A stretch of DNA of 64,000 nt from Myrmaecium sp. VS I D KN 1 (taxonomy: Eukaryota; Ascomycota; Dothideomycetes; Valsariales; Valsariaceae). The notes below the pieces were generated by a model. It did no database searches, was not told the origin of the DNA, and was given only the letters and a program-made list of their open reading frames with translations. Made by a program: the position numbers and the translations under genes. This document shows positions 36,443 through 47,166 of the stretch, piece by piece (position 1 is the first letter of the stretch; every line of letters starts with the position of its first letter). The stretch is taken from NCBI GenBank assembly GCA_019775845.1, contig JADQAV010000007.1, positions 372,390 through 436,389 of the forward strand, written 5' to 3'.

Positions 36443-37128
36443 TGGACGCGGTTTCACAGAGCCGCATCACTACGCAACGCACGTCGGGACGGTCCGTTGA
36501 TGTGCTGCAGAATCACGCAGCCATCACTGCGTTGTTATTCGCTTAAAGATAGCTATAGTGAATGGGGTGCTATCAGAGTAAATCACTATAGATTGTAGTA
36601 TTATGAGGCTCAAGGCGAGCCTCAGGCCCGTATGGAGGAGAACAGGAGAACTCGTCAGGGCAGTGAATGTACTGTACCACGAGTAATACCATCCCTATCG
36701 ATACCTAACAACGCTAGTTATCACTTACGCCTGACGAGCATGTATATATCTCTCGAAAACAGGATAGATTACTATATGCCTTTAACCCTACACTAGTAGA
36801 TATAACAAAACGTAAAATAAGTTACGCTTCCAGTAAGCATTCTTATAGGCCGCCTTGTCAACCCTCAAGCAGGCCTTCACGCCAGGCTCTGACTTATATA
36901 TATGAGGGGACCTGCAGGTGGTGCTCCCTAAGTAAAATAGTAGCCACAAATGTGGTGAGCATTCCAGCGACAATAGGTAGCTGGAGCCTAAGGAGTAAGG
37001 CTTTGAGAGCCCTTACTAAGCCTATACTAGGCTCGCTTATTCCCGACGGTTTCCACGCCGGCGTCCATTTGGCCCACCGAAAGTGCAGCCCGTAACGTAA
37101 CTTAGGTACTAAACGAGCATACGACTCG
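36443..37128. other. Intergenic region with AT-rich, possibly decayed sequence
   Basis: Part of this stretch (36540-36900) is AT-rich with many TATA/CTATA steps. Short overlapping frames on the minus strand (36788-37154) could be remnants of a decayed gene or repeat, but I cannot assign them. Confidence 0.4.
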
Positions 37129-38076
37129 ATGAATCGCCATTTCATCCCGTCCATCTTGCGACCGGACTACACCTGGCCACGCCGGATGCGGTCTCCCATC
37201 CAGCAGACCACCCCTCCAGTACCAGTCCCGCCCAGCAGATCCGCCAGATTGCTTTGGGGCCTCGTGCACAAGTCCCTCTATCGCTTTTCGCAGTGGTATT
37301 GCTCGTGGTTCGGTCTGCTGTTCGATGCACATGTCATCCAGCTACCGTTCGGCCTGGTGATGAAATGGACGGACCGCACAAGCGTCGAAGAGGTGGTCGC
37401 CATGCAAATGGCACGCTCTGCTGGCATGCCGGCCCCCAGGGTTCTCTGTTGTGGCGAGCACGTCAATGCATCGTTCAACCGCAGATTCTCCATCCTCATG
37501 ACGAGGCTACCCGGCGTGCCTTTGAACAATTCGTATGACGACCTACAGGCTGATGTTGAGGAACCTTGGCTGGAAGAGTTGAAAACCTGCGTTACTACCA
37601 TGCGGATGTGGCAGCCTCCAGGGTCGGAGACGGTGTGCTCCCCCCTCGGGACTCGCCTGCGGAGCTCGCGGGTGCCTGGGCACGTCATGGGCCCTTTCTC
37701 GAGCCTGGAGGCGTTCTACAACCACCTCTTCGCTCCGGCGTCTGCCCATGCATTCACTTCCGACGGTGAATACCAAGAGACGCTCGCTCGCGCGCAACGA
37801 TTGCGAAATAGTCGGCATCGGATCGTGTTCACCCACGGGGATCTCAAGGCGCACAACGTCCTCGTCGACGACGACGGCCACTTGTCCGGCTTTCTTGTCT
37901 GGGAGTCTGGCGGCTGGTACCCGGAGTATTGGGAGTTCACGACGGCGATGCGGTTCGGCAGAGACAGCTGGTGGCTTCAGGTGGCCGACTGGATGGGCGG
38001 AAGGGCATACCGGGAGGAGCTGGATGCCGATGTCGCGTTGAATTTGATCACTGTCGACTCTTATATAGCGTTTTAA
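37129..38076 (+). CDS. Aminoglycoside-phosphotransferase-like protein lacking a metal-binding Asp
   Basis: Intronless 315-residue member of the fungal APH/choline-kinase-like phosphotransferase family. The N-lobe has LPFGLVMKWTDRTSVEEVVAM, with the Lys and Glu expected for ATP binding. RLPGVPLNNSY is the linker region. The catalytic loop is HGDLKAHNVLVDDDGHLSG, with Asp at residue 238 and Asn at 243. The next motif, normally I-I-D-W-E-S in relatives, reads FLVWESGGWYPEYWE. The metal-binding Asp is Val at residue 257 (codon GTC at 37897-37899, one base from GAC). If correct, the protein should be catalytically impaired or a pseudoenzyme. The frame is otherwise complete, with no stop. The natural substrate of these fungal proteins is unknown. 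Confidence 0.85.
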   Translation: MNRHFIPSILRPDYTWPRRMRSPIQQTTPPVPVPPSRSARLLWGLVHKSLYRFSQWYCSWFGLLFDAHVIQLPFGLVMKWTDRTSVEEVVAMQMARSAGMPAPRVLCCGEHVNASFNRRFSILMTRLPGVPLNNSYDDLQADVEEPWLEELKTCVTTMRMWQPPGSETVCSPLGTRLRSSRVPGHVMGPFSSLEAFYNHLFAPASAHAFTSDGEYQETLARAQRLRNSRHRIVFTHGDLKAHNVLVDDDGHLSGFLVWESGGWYPEYWEFTTAMRFGRDSWWLQVADWMGGRAYREELDADVALNLITVDSYIAF

Positions 38077-39976
38077 TGGGGCGAAGCCTCATCAAATCTG
38101 AAGCCTAGAGGATGGACACGAGTCGAATGGCTGCGAGGCGGTACTCGCAAGCAAGCTCCAGGAGTCTGCCCCTCTAGACCTTCCAGTGGGGAAGCGGCAT
38201 GGAACGTCAGCATCGAACGAACTCGTATGGTGTTGAAGGTGGTCTCTGAAAACGCTGCTGTCTAGAAACGACGGACGCCAACGGCCTCTCTCATTGACGA
38301 CCTTCGGACGGTCTGGTTTGCGATCTACTGGATAACAGGCCAGTCGGACTCCTGATCGGTGCTCTTGTTGGGGGAGGGCGGGCGGAAGATTGGTCGATGA
38401 CGGAGTACCAGTATGTACATATATTGATCCAGAAACCGTCGACCCGCATCAAGGTGATATCCGGCTGCGCAATTGCGGTGCAGTAGGTACCTAAGTCACG
38501 TAAGATGATCCAACTAGCAATCAGTACTACTTAAGGTATGTACGGATGATATGAGTACGTTATATATATAGTACATACCTTATGGCAAAAACGACGTTCA
38601 GCCGACCGGAGGTACATTCACAATCTTTCCTTTGCTGAATAAGTATGTGGGTATCGTCAATCGAGTAATTTAAATTACTGTAGTGCTTGTTACGAAACCA
38701 CTATCTGCCAATTACGACATTCGGAAAGGTGACAGGGGAAACGGAAGTTCTTCGGCTGCAGCCGGGTTTAGTGGCAGTGGAAGGTGGAGCCCTCGAATGA
38801 AGAGCTCCGGTGGATTTCGGGACGAACAGGGAGTTAGCCGTGTCGGGTTGCCGGCCAGGGGGTCAACGGCGAGGGAAGGGAAGGCTCTGTGGCTCTCTCG
38901 GGCAGCTCTGCCTCTCTCGGCTTGTTGCCTGCCGGCCGTTCTTACTGCCCTGGATCGGAATGACAAACCACCACCGCTATCTACACCTGCTATACTACAG
39001 TACTGCATAATAACAGAATCAACGAGTATTACCTTAAAGTGACGGCTACTTACATTACTTATGTACTGAAATCCGTATAGTAATTCCATATCTTTCAACG
39101 TTTTCACCCGCAGCAGGACCGGTGGACCCTTCAATCATCGCTAGAGTGAACGTCATGTACATAACCTGGAAATTTTGCACGGGGCCGGAATCTTAATCGC
39201 AGACGAATCGCGCCACCATATGCAAATGCTACCTAGTCGTATATCCGTACCATGGCCGTTCCGCAATGCGCGCTCGGTCGCATCACAGGCCTCCGATCTA
39301 TTTTCTTATTCATGCGCTGAGCGTGCTGCTGCTGCTGCTGCTTCTCCCTCTTCTTCCTCTTCTCAACATCCATCCACCATTCATTCCTCCCCTCCCTTCC
39401 CTCCCACCCCTTCAACGTTCGGATTGCGTTGCTCGTCCCACGCCACCACCTCGAGCACCTATTGCGCGTGCAGGATCAACCTCGCTGGCTTCCCCATCAA
39501 GGCGCATTCTCCCTGCGGGTCGACCTGAATCACCGACAGCCGATCCACCATACGATAATAAATTCACCTCGCTCGACCGTCGTCCACTGTCCAGCGATTT
39601 TGGACTTCATACCCTTGTTCTTTCCCGGCTTACTCGCTTTGTCTCACCCGGATCGAACCTGCCAGCGTCCCGAGGCCGCAGTCGCAACGCTTGGCCTGCT
39701 ACGGCCCCCCGGCAGCTTGCACCAGACCTCGCTGCACGATTTTCCCACCAACGCCTATCGCCGAGGCTGAATCCTACATCTCCTGCACCGTCCTGGCCAG
39801 CGATCGCATGATCCTCAGTTCTCCCAGCGGAGCACAGATCACGAGGAAGACATCGGCAGTATACTGCCTATATCTCGGTATCCGTCGTCTCTAGTCCAAG
39901 AAGTACCCCTCAAGTTCTTTCGCCGCTGCCGCACGGCTTTAACTCGAGCCCTTCCTTGGCTATACGTTCGTCCAAC
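38077..39976. other. 1.9 kb intergenic region
   Basis: The left part holds the 3' end of the phosphotransferase-like gene and AT-rich patches (38500-38680) with TACGTA/TATATA steps. The right part (39270-39976) is C/T-rich, typical of a long 5' untranslated leader of the arrestin gene. A weak B-box-like match near 39650 on the minus strand has no tRNA fold. No gene was called. Confidence 0.5.
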
Positions 39977-41931
39977 ATGGTGCGCGGACCTGTTGTAGTT
40001 TTTGGCGGTAGCAAGCCAACCTTGGAGATAAAGTGACTACCCTCGAAGCCGTCTCTGTGTCTTCGCACTCATTTTGACTGTCCTGTAGACCGACGTCGCC
40101 ATTTGTAGTTCTTTATGGCAACAAGCATGAAGCGCAGCCCGCCGAGCTCACCGGCACTCTCGTCCTCACCAATCCGGACTCTATGCAGGTCAAGAGCATA
40201 CGGATGAAGCTCGAGGCGGTGCGGAAGGTCTCGTAAGTGTGTCGTAAGAGATCGCATGCGCGACTTTGCGGACTAATTCTTGCCCTCCCATGCAGGTGGA
40301 TGACCAATACTGTTACACCGCAGCCGATCGTGAACAAGACGAAATTCTTCGAGAGGAGGATCGTCATCTTTCCCGCCGACGGGAACGTGAACAACAAGCC
40401 GCACAAGATCAATGCGGGGAGCCACGCTTGGCCGTTCAAGTTCGAGATACCCGGAGACATCGACGAGAGCGTGGAGGGGCTGATGGGTACTTACATCATC
40501 TACTCGCTGCACGCAACCGTTGACCGGGGCTACATGAACAAGAACCTTGTCGCATCCAAGCATATCCGCGTTACACGCACCCTCGGGCTGGATACTCTGG
40601 ACACGATGCCTATGGAGCAGGTGCGTCTCTGATCGCCTTTGGTTTAACTCTTAGTGGTTGCTGACACTTTCTAGATCAACGAGGATATTTGGGCGAACAA
40701 GATCGCGTATAAGATCACTGTACCACAGAAAGACTACATTGTTGGCACATCGATCACGGCCGATTTCATTCTGATCCCTCTTCGGAAAGGGGTTGAAATA
40801 GGCACAATACGTATGGAAGTTAGCGAGCACATGATTCTCACGACTGAAGTTTCCGGCCGGCCGATACACAACACTCGCGATACCGTCGTAGCCTGGAAAG
40901 ATCAAGAGATGCCCCCAGACGCAAAGAGGACCCTACCTGAGGGGGTTGACCAGTCGGAGCAGCTGTTTGACGAGGCATACCACTTCAAGCTGACGCTGGA
41001 CCTTCCTAAATCTCTGAAAATCTGCCGGCAGTCCGTCGAGACGGACAACATCAAAATTTCCCACAAACTGAAGCTTTACGTTAACCTACATAACCCGGAA
41101 GGCCATACCAGTCAACTCCTTGTTAAAAACCACCTTCATCTGTTTGTGTCGCCTTTCCTCCCACCTGGAGAAGATCAGAGCGTCACTGTGAACGATGAGG
41201 TGGTGGCTGCCAATGCCATGCGTGGTGATGCTTCGGTCAATGCGCCACCAACTTACGGGGCTCACCAGCTGGATGAACTGTACAACGATTTGGACTCGGG
41301 TCTGATGACGCCTGCGCCTCGTGGCAGTGGGACGAACACTGGTTGGAACACTCCATTCTACGCTCTGAGCAGAAACCCTTCTGTGGAGAACCTGCGTTCC
41401 TTGAACGCTATGGCCTCACCCGAGGGTATCGGAGCGTCTGCCAGTGCCTTGCACTCACGATTGAGCAGACTCAGTATGGCACAAAACCGGACCTCGGTTC
41501 ATTGGCCCGACGCTCCTTCCCAACATGCATCGGGCGCGACCACTCCTTTCGAGCCTCGGGAATCCACCTCCGGGCGAGAGTCGGTCCAGGGAAGTTACTT
41601 CGACGGCGTCGAGGGGGACCCCGCTGCTGAGGAATACGATATGGAGGGCTTGACCAGGATTCCGAGCTATAACACTGCGGTGCGGACACCGGCGAGAACC
41701 CCCATCAGCGAAGACCTACCGACCTATGAGTGGGTCACCAGCAGACCTGCCAGTCCAGTTCACAGCCCTGTGAGCGGGAGGAGCGGTGCCAGCACACCTA
41801 GTGGCGGCCTTGGCCGAAGTGGCACCACTACGCCCAACGGCCTTGCGACGTTGAACGAGGAAACCTTGCGGAATACGCTTCAGAACTCACGGCGAAATTC
41901 TGAGCAGATGGAACAGCCCGGTCCCAGGTAA
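39977..41931 (+). CDS. creD: Arrestin-related trafficking adaptor, CreD/ApyA type
   Basis: Arrestin-fold adaptors bring the HECT ubiquitin ligase HulA/Rsp5 to membrane transporters; CreD acts in carbon catabolite repression. Exons 39977-40032, 40089-40232, 40296-40620 and 40675-41931 give 593 residues, close to Aspergillus CreD. The arrestin N-domain begins PTSPFVVLYGNKHEAQPAEL and the C-domain includes IWANKIAYKITVPQKDYIVG. Two ligase-binding motifs are visible: PPTY (about 366-369) and LPTY (about 523-526). The stretches APPTYGAHQLDELYNDLD, SASALHSRLSRLS and RIPSYNTAVRT resemble CreD as I remember it. Its paralogue ApyA cannot be excluded. The stop follows CCCAG|GTAATG, a possible donor, so a longer spliced C-terminus is conceivable. 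Confidence 0.88.
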
Positions 41932-43124
41932 TGCTTTCTGATCTTTGGATAAAGCCTCTTTCCCTGATAAGAGATGGATCTGGACCAACTTCACCCCCTT
42001 TGCCCGGGTCAACGGCCCCTTATATCGACATCCCGCATTTTCTACACCTAATATCTTCTTCTCGGTCGTTTTCCTTGGGTATTTTAGATAGACCGACTGC
42101 AGGCTCACGCCTTCTCCTTGGCATCTCTAGCTGTCAGAGACCGGCCGACAATGGTTCATGCACACCCAGCGCCACCTCGTCACCCTCTTCCGCCATCATC
42201 ACCAACACTACCGACACCATAACGGAAAACACCGCCACGACTGCCACCGCCTCTTCCTCTTCCTCCTCGACGACCTCGTCGCATCCTCACCTCCACCTCA
42301 TATCCTCGGCATTGAGCAAGTCGCATTTTCGACTCCGAGTGCCGGCACTCAGCGCGTTGGTGCACACCGAGCATGCGAAACCCGATGACGTTACGGCATA
42401 GAACACGATTGGTTATGTGTGAGTGAAGCTGAAAGAAGGGAAGACCACGAATCCATTGTTGGGACATCCGACATCGAAAATGACGTCTTGATACATGAAC
42501 TTTTCGGCCAGGCGACGCGAATTGCATCTATAGAATATTTATTTTGATGAGACACATATCTCTATCATCACTCATAATTAGACATTTGACATAGACGCTC
42601 TCAAAGCGATTCCGCACTCCCGCATCTGTGACAAATCAGTATGTATCTGGTGCCTTTCCGCGTGGGGTCCATCGTGACACCGCGGCGTGGCATGGAAGAT
42701 CTCCCATCATCGATCTTGTGAGACCCTGAGAATGGATGCGAAAGCGAACCCCGCCAGGGTCTGGATTGGGCGCTCCTACGTCATCCATCCCGACGATCAT
42801 AAACAACCATACTGTACTGTACCGCAGGGGACCCCGCGTCTGAAGGCGGTTTATATTCTTCTATCGTAGCCGGGTTCCCTGGTAAATCCTCCCGAGACCC
42901 TTTCTTGACCACTCTCCCCTTCAAACTTATTTCATCCTCCCTTTGGACGTATAAACACTGTACCTACTACGTATACTTATCACATCTTAAGAGAGCCCTG
43001 CTCCGAATCATCCCATCTGGCGGCCCCCTGTTCCGCCCACTCACTCGTCTGAGACTCAGCCGAAACGCGCCCGGACCTCCAATCAGCTCACGACACCTCG
43101 AGCACCTACATACGCATTTCCACC
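41932..43124. other. Intergenic region, arrestin gene / Slm1
   Basis: Contains the 3' untranslated region of the arrestin gene and the leader of Slm1 (C-rich from 42900). A low-complexity stretch at 42160-42300 has CCACC/TCCTC runs. No further gene was recognised. Confidence 0.5.
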
Positions 43125-44854
43125 ATGGCATCCACCACCCAAGAGCCAGCTCAGAACATGCCCACCCGCACGCTCACTGAAGACGACGCCGTCCCCGCCG
43201 AGGACACCAGCGAGGTACGTTCCCAACGATGGCCATCTGTGAAGAATGCAGTTCCGCGATCGTCCCTTCCATCTGGCGACTGTCTCTCCAGTCCGAGGGG
43301 CGCCGCAGCGTGGCATTCGTCGAGTTATGGCTGACACTGATCGCGGCGCAGGTCACCAGGCTATTCGCGGAGCGTCTGCAGGCTTGGAAGCACGCGTGCG
43401 GCTACATTGAGGATTACATTGAAGCGACCGAGAAGGTGCACCATGCTCACGCGAAAGAGTACGAGAAGGTCTTGAAGGTAATTCACCCGCATACAATGCG
43501 CCGAACGGCTCCCTGCATGGAGTATGCCGTTGCTAACGCTGCAAACGTTCGCAGACCGTATCGCATCCCTTAAAAGAAGGGCATCATTTTGACCAGAGCC
43601 TGGGCGGTGTTGCTGGCATGTTCGACAACATCCGTTCGAACACACAGGTGGGTGACGCGGCCTCCTTGCCGGATCCGAGTCGAGTGTGACTAACCACCAT
43701 GCCGACAGGCCATCTCCAACTCCCACACCGAAACCGCGAAGACCCTCAAGGGTACTGTTCTCCCCGTCTTCGAGCGCCTGCACGCTGAGATCAAGAACAA
43801 GAACAAGGAACTCACGAAGGGCGCTGGAAAGGGTGCCAAGGCTGTCGACAAGGCGCGCAATGCGACCCAGAAGCATATCGAGCTGCTCGGCCAGCACACT
43901 GCAACTTTCGACTCGACGGGCGGGAAGGTCAGCGCCCATGAAGATCCTTACCTCTTGCAGCGCCAGGTGAGGCATCGCCTGAATAAGCAGATCATCGAGG
44001 AGAACAACAACAGGCAAGACCTGTTGGCTGTGCAGAACAGCTTTGCGCAGTTCGAAGCGCACATCTTGCAAACGATCCAGACCGGTTTGGGTCAGTTCAA
44101 TCAGGTTGTGGGTGCTCAGGCCGAGCAAACCAAGACGCTCTATGGCGACATGACCGCTACTGCCCAGCGGATCGCGCCAGACTTTGAGTGGAATGGATTC
44201 GTCAAGCGCAACAATGAAGTTTTGATCGATCCTTCCCAGCCTCCCCGCTCGGTCGCGAACGTCACTTTCCCTAACCAGAACCACCGATCGACCCAGCCGC
44301 TGATCGCTGGTTCTTTGGAGAAGAAGGGCAAGGTGTTCAAGAAGTACGAGACTAATTACTACGTTGTTACACCGAGCAAGTACCTGCATGAGTTCAAGAC
44401 GGATGACGATCTGGCCAAAGACCCGGAGCCGGAGATCTCCCTCTACCTCCCCGACTGTGTCGTCGGTGCCGTCAACGGCCAAAAGTTCAACGTCAAGGGC
44501 AAGGACGTCAGCAAGGGCAAGATCGGCAACAGCTTTAGCATGACGCACGAATTCGCCTTCAAGGCACACACCCCGCAAGACGCCCAGCAGTGGTGGGAGA
44601 TCATCCGCTCTGCGGCTGGCCAGGTCACCAACGAGATACCGCCCGAGTCGAACCCCGTGAGTCCCGTCGCGACCAACTCTGCGGCCGGCAGTACGGTGAC
44701 CACGCCGACGGTGGAGAAGGAGCAACCTGCTCCCCTCCAGACGCAGGGCATCACCGGCACTACCGGTACGGGTACTGCTCCAACCAGCGCTACGACGACC
44801 ATGGCGACGGCGGGTACGGCAAGCGGTGTCGACAGGAAGCCTGGCGAGCACTAA
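43125..44854 (+). CDS. slm1: Slm1-type BAR/PH protein
   Basis: Slm proteins bind PI(4,5)P2 at eisosomes and relay TORC2 signals on sphingolipid synthesis and actin. Exons 43125-43214, 43352-43477, 43555-43647 and 43709-44854 give 484 residues. A helical, charged N-terminal half (about 30-280) has BAR-like character: TRLFAERLQAWKHACGYIED, VHHAHAKEYEKVLKTVSHPL and KNKNKELTKGAGKGAKAVDK. The PH domain is at about 300-406: PLIAGSLEKKGKVFKKYETN, YYVVTPSKYLHEF, and the terminal helix motif DAQQWWEIIRSA with the conserved Trp. The tail is Thr/Ala/Pro-rich and unconserved. Splices are all phase 0. A 503-codon frame on the opposite strand is a composition artefact. Confidence 0.93.
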
Positions 44855-45234
44855 GGTGGACGTTGCGTTCACGCTTTTCGATACCGCCGCGACTCGTTAT
44901 CCCGTTGCTTGTATCATGTGCACTGGAAAGAGATGACCACTCGTTTCGCAGGAGAATTTGTTTCGTCTTGTTCCGAACGATTTGAGATACCTTTTCTTCC
45001 GGTTTCCTTGTGTTCTTCCTCTTTCTTCTTTGCCTTCTCGTTGACCTATTCACCGATTTATTTATTCTTGATTTCTTGATCTTACCAAAGTGTAATATAT
45101 GCCAAAGGCTTTTGTGTTTCCATGGCCGGCTTGGCCCTAAACCGAACTTCTTTCCCCTCCTTCCGATGTGACCCCTTCTCATCTTGCCTCCGCGCACGCG
45201 AGCGGAGCGAACATGCAGCATCCTGTCTCACCCC
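44855..45234. other. Convergent intergenic region, Slm1 / AlkB
   Basis: T- and C-rich 3' untranslated sequence of two converging genes. Nothing else was seen. Confidence 0.6.
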
Positions 45235-46545
45235 TCAATCCCAGATCTGCCTCACGTTCAAATTGACCCGCTTCCCAGCCATCCAGCCCCTCCAAGCTTC
45301 GTACGGGTCCTCCTTTTCCTCCTTCTTCTTCTCCTCCTCCTCCGTCCGTTCTTCCTCCCCATCTTCCCCGTCCTCTCCTTCCCCCTCACCACCACCACCA
45401 CCACCACCACCCGCCTTCCTCAGCCGCGGCCGCGCCGGCCACTCCCTCAAGCCCGCCGGACACGTGTCCCGCACAACAACAGGCACGCCATGCCAAGCCC
45501 AGCGCGCGGGACCGTCCATGTAAACCGCGTCGCCGGAGCGCAAGCGAAGCACGACCGTCTTCGTCCCTGCGCCTCCGGCTCCGCCTCCACCCACCCCGCA
45601 GACGAAGAGGGCGTCGCACCCCAGGCTCAGGCTGGCGAGACCGCGGTCGACGCGCTCGGCGACGTCGCGGTGGAGGGCGAGGGTGTCGCCGGGACTGTAG
45701 AGGTTGGCGATGGCGGCCTGGGCGGTCAGGCGGGGCCAGACGGCGCGGCAGAGTGCCGCGAGGGGCGCCGGGAAGGCTGGCGCCGTGGTGCTCGGGTATT
45801 GTTTGGTGGTCCAGTTGTATTGCCCGCCCAGGGTCGTCCAGCGGAGTTTTTTGGTGAGGAAGGGATGGGGGGCGAGTGCGCGGTGGATGGTGGGGGTGTG
45901 CGGGTGCGCGATGGGGGTGGTTTGGGTGGGGGGGTTGGTGAAGAAGGATGAGGGGGTTGGGGAAGTGGAGGAGGACGGGGGTGGGTAGGTGATGCTGTAG
46001 TGGGTGTGGATGTTGGTGAGGTGCGCTGGGTTGGAAAGGTCGGTGTGGAGGAGCCGGGTGAGCAGGGCCCATTGGGTGGTGGGTGGGAGGAGGTTGGGGA
46101 GGATGTGTAGGCCTGTGGGTATTATATGGAAAAGCAGGTTGAGGGTGAGTGGTTAGATGGTTGCTTTGGTTTAGGTGTGAATAGAAGGGGGTTGAGAGAA
46201 GTGAAATGGACTTATAGAGACCATACTGCACATACCAGGTAAATCCTCATGTTCGTATATCGGGACGGGATCCGTGATGCCTTCCTCATTCTCAAAAATC
46301 CCCTTCACCTCCGGCGCCGTCGCCTCCTCGAACGCGGCAAAGGCGGACCGGATCTGTTCTGGGCGGACGTGGTCGATGATCCGGATCTTGGCCTGCTGGG
46401 CGTCGGACAGGCCCCGTGCGAAATCGATCAGCTCGGCGTCGGCGTCCAGCTGCCGGGGCTCTTTCATCTTTTGGTATTTCTTGTAGACGGCCCGGATGTC
46501 GTCCGGTGGCCGCTCGTGGGGATCCAGGGCATGGTGGTCCGCCAT
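45235..46545 (-). CDS. AlkB-family Fe(II)/2-oxoglutarate dioxygenase
   Basis: Oxidative nucleic-acid demethylase family related to human ALKBH1. Two minus-strand exons, 46236-46545 and 45235-46112, encode 395 residues. The N-terminal part (MADHHALDPHERPPDDIRAV, then ELIDFARGLSD) is typical of fungal AlkB homologues. Iron ligands are visible: His251 and Asp253 in LHRDVAERVDRG, and His311 in RWAWHGVP. The 2-oxoglutarate clamp is the RVNLNVR pattern near the C-terminus (Arg385 and Arg391). Between His311 and the clamp lies a low-complexity insert, a Gly run followed by Glu/Lys repeats at about 335-368. This insert is probably a disordered loop and is unusual in a double-stranded beta-helix core. 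Its substrate could be DNA, tRNA or mRNA; sequence alone does not say. Confidence 0.92.
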
Positions 46546-47166
46546 TTGGTGACTGTGAGGGATGTTAATGACTGTTGTGAGTCCACCCGCTTGGATGCAT
46601 AGAATAAAAAGCTGATACCTGTAGGTGGGACCTTCACGGGATGCTTACTGGGCTTTTGCGAGAACACGCAATGGATTATTACCTCGTGTGTTAATATTCT
46701 GACAACATATAAAAATCCATGTGAATGGTGGTGGTGGTGGTGGTGGTGGTGGTGTAAGAATGATATTTGCCTCAGGCACACCACCAATCGCCGGCCCTGG
46801 ATGTTTGTTGACGGGCCGCCCCTCGCTTCGTCCCCGACGACGAGAAATCCGGCCAGCGACTACACTACTACACCACCGGTCTCCTTCCACCAACAAACAA
46901 CAACGCCTCCCCCCTTTCACGGTCCGCGATACTAACCCACAGGAACCCTGCCCCTTCCTTTCCCTTCACCCATCCTCCTCCGTGATCCCGCAACGCCTTC
47001 GCCAATTCGCTCCTTTCCCATTCCAAGCGCTCATCGCCCGCGCTTTTGATCCTTCCCCCGCCGTTCCTGATCACCGTCCAGCGAACGCCAGCTCAGCGCG
47101 GTAGATCCACACGACTTTCAGAGAAACGACACCAAGACACGCAGAACCACACACGAACGGGTCAAC
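46546..47166. promoter_or_regulatory. Divergent upstream region, AlkB / Cdc2
   Basis: These 621 bases lie between head-to-head starts. They include a GGT microsatellite and a C-rich leader before the kinase gene. Confidence 0.55.
46726..46754. repeat. (TGG)n microsatellite
   Basis: About nine TGG trinucleotides in the AlkB/Cdc2 intergenic region, probably variable between strains. Confidence 0.9.

Noticed and set aside
39640-39680. B-box-like GGTTCGATCC (minus strand) suggesting a tRNA
   Set aside because: The flanking bases cannot form a T stem, and no acceptor or anticodon arm could be found around it.
41931-42401. Extra exon extending the arrestin C-terminus
   Set aside because: A donor-like GTAATG overlaps the stop, but the downstream frames are low-complexity His/Pro/Ser without arrestin-like motifs. 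Noted only as an alternative.
43361-44872. 503-codon open frame antisense to Slm1
   Set aside because: It lies opposite the well-supported slm1 exons, crosses their introns without splice logic, and has low-complexity, Arg/Leu-rich content typical of an antisense shadow of C-ending codons.
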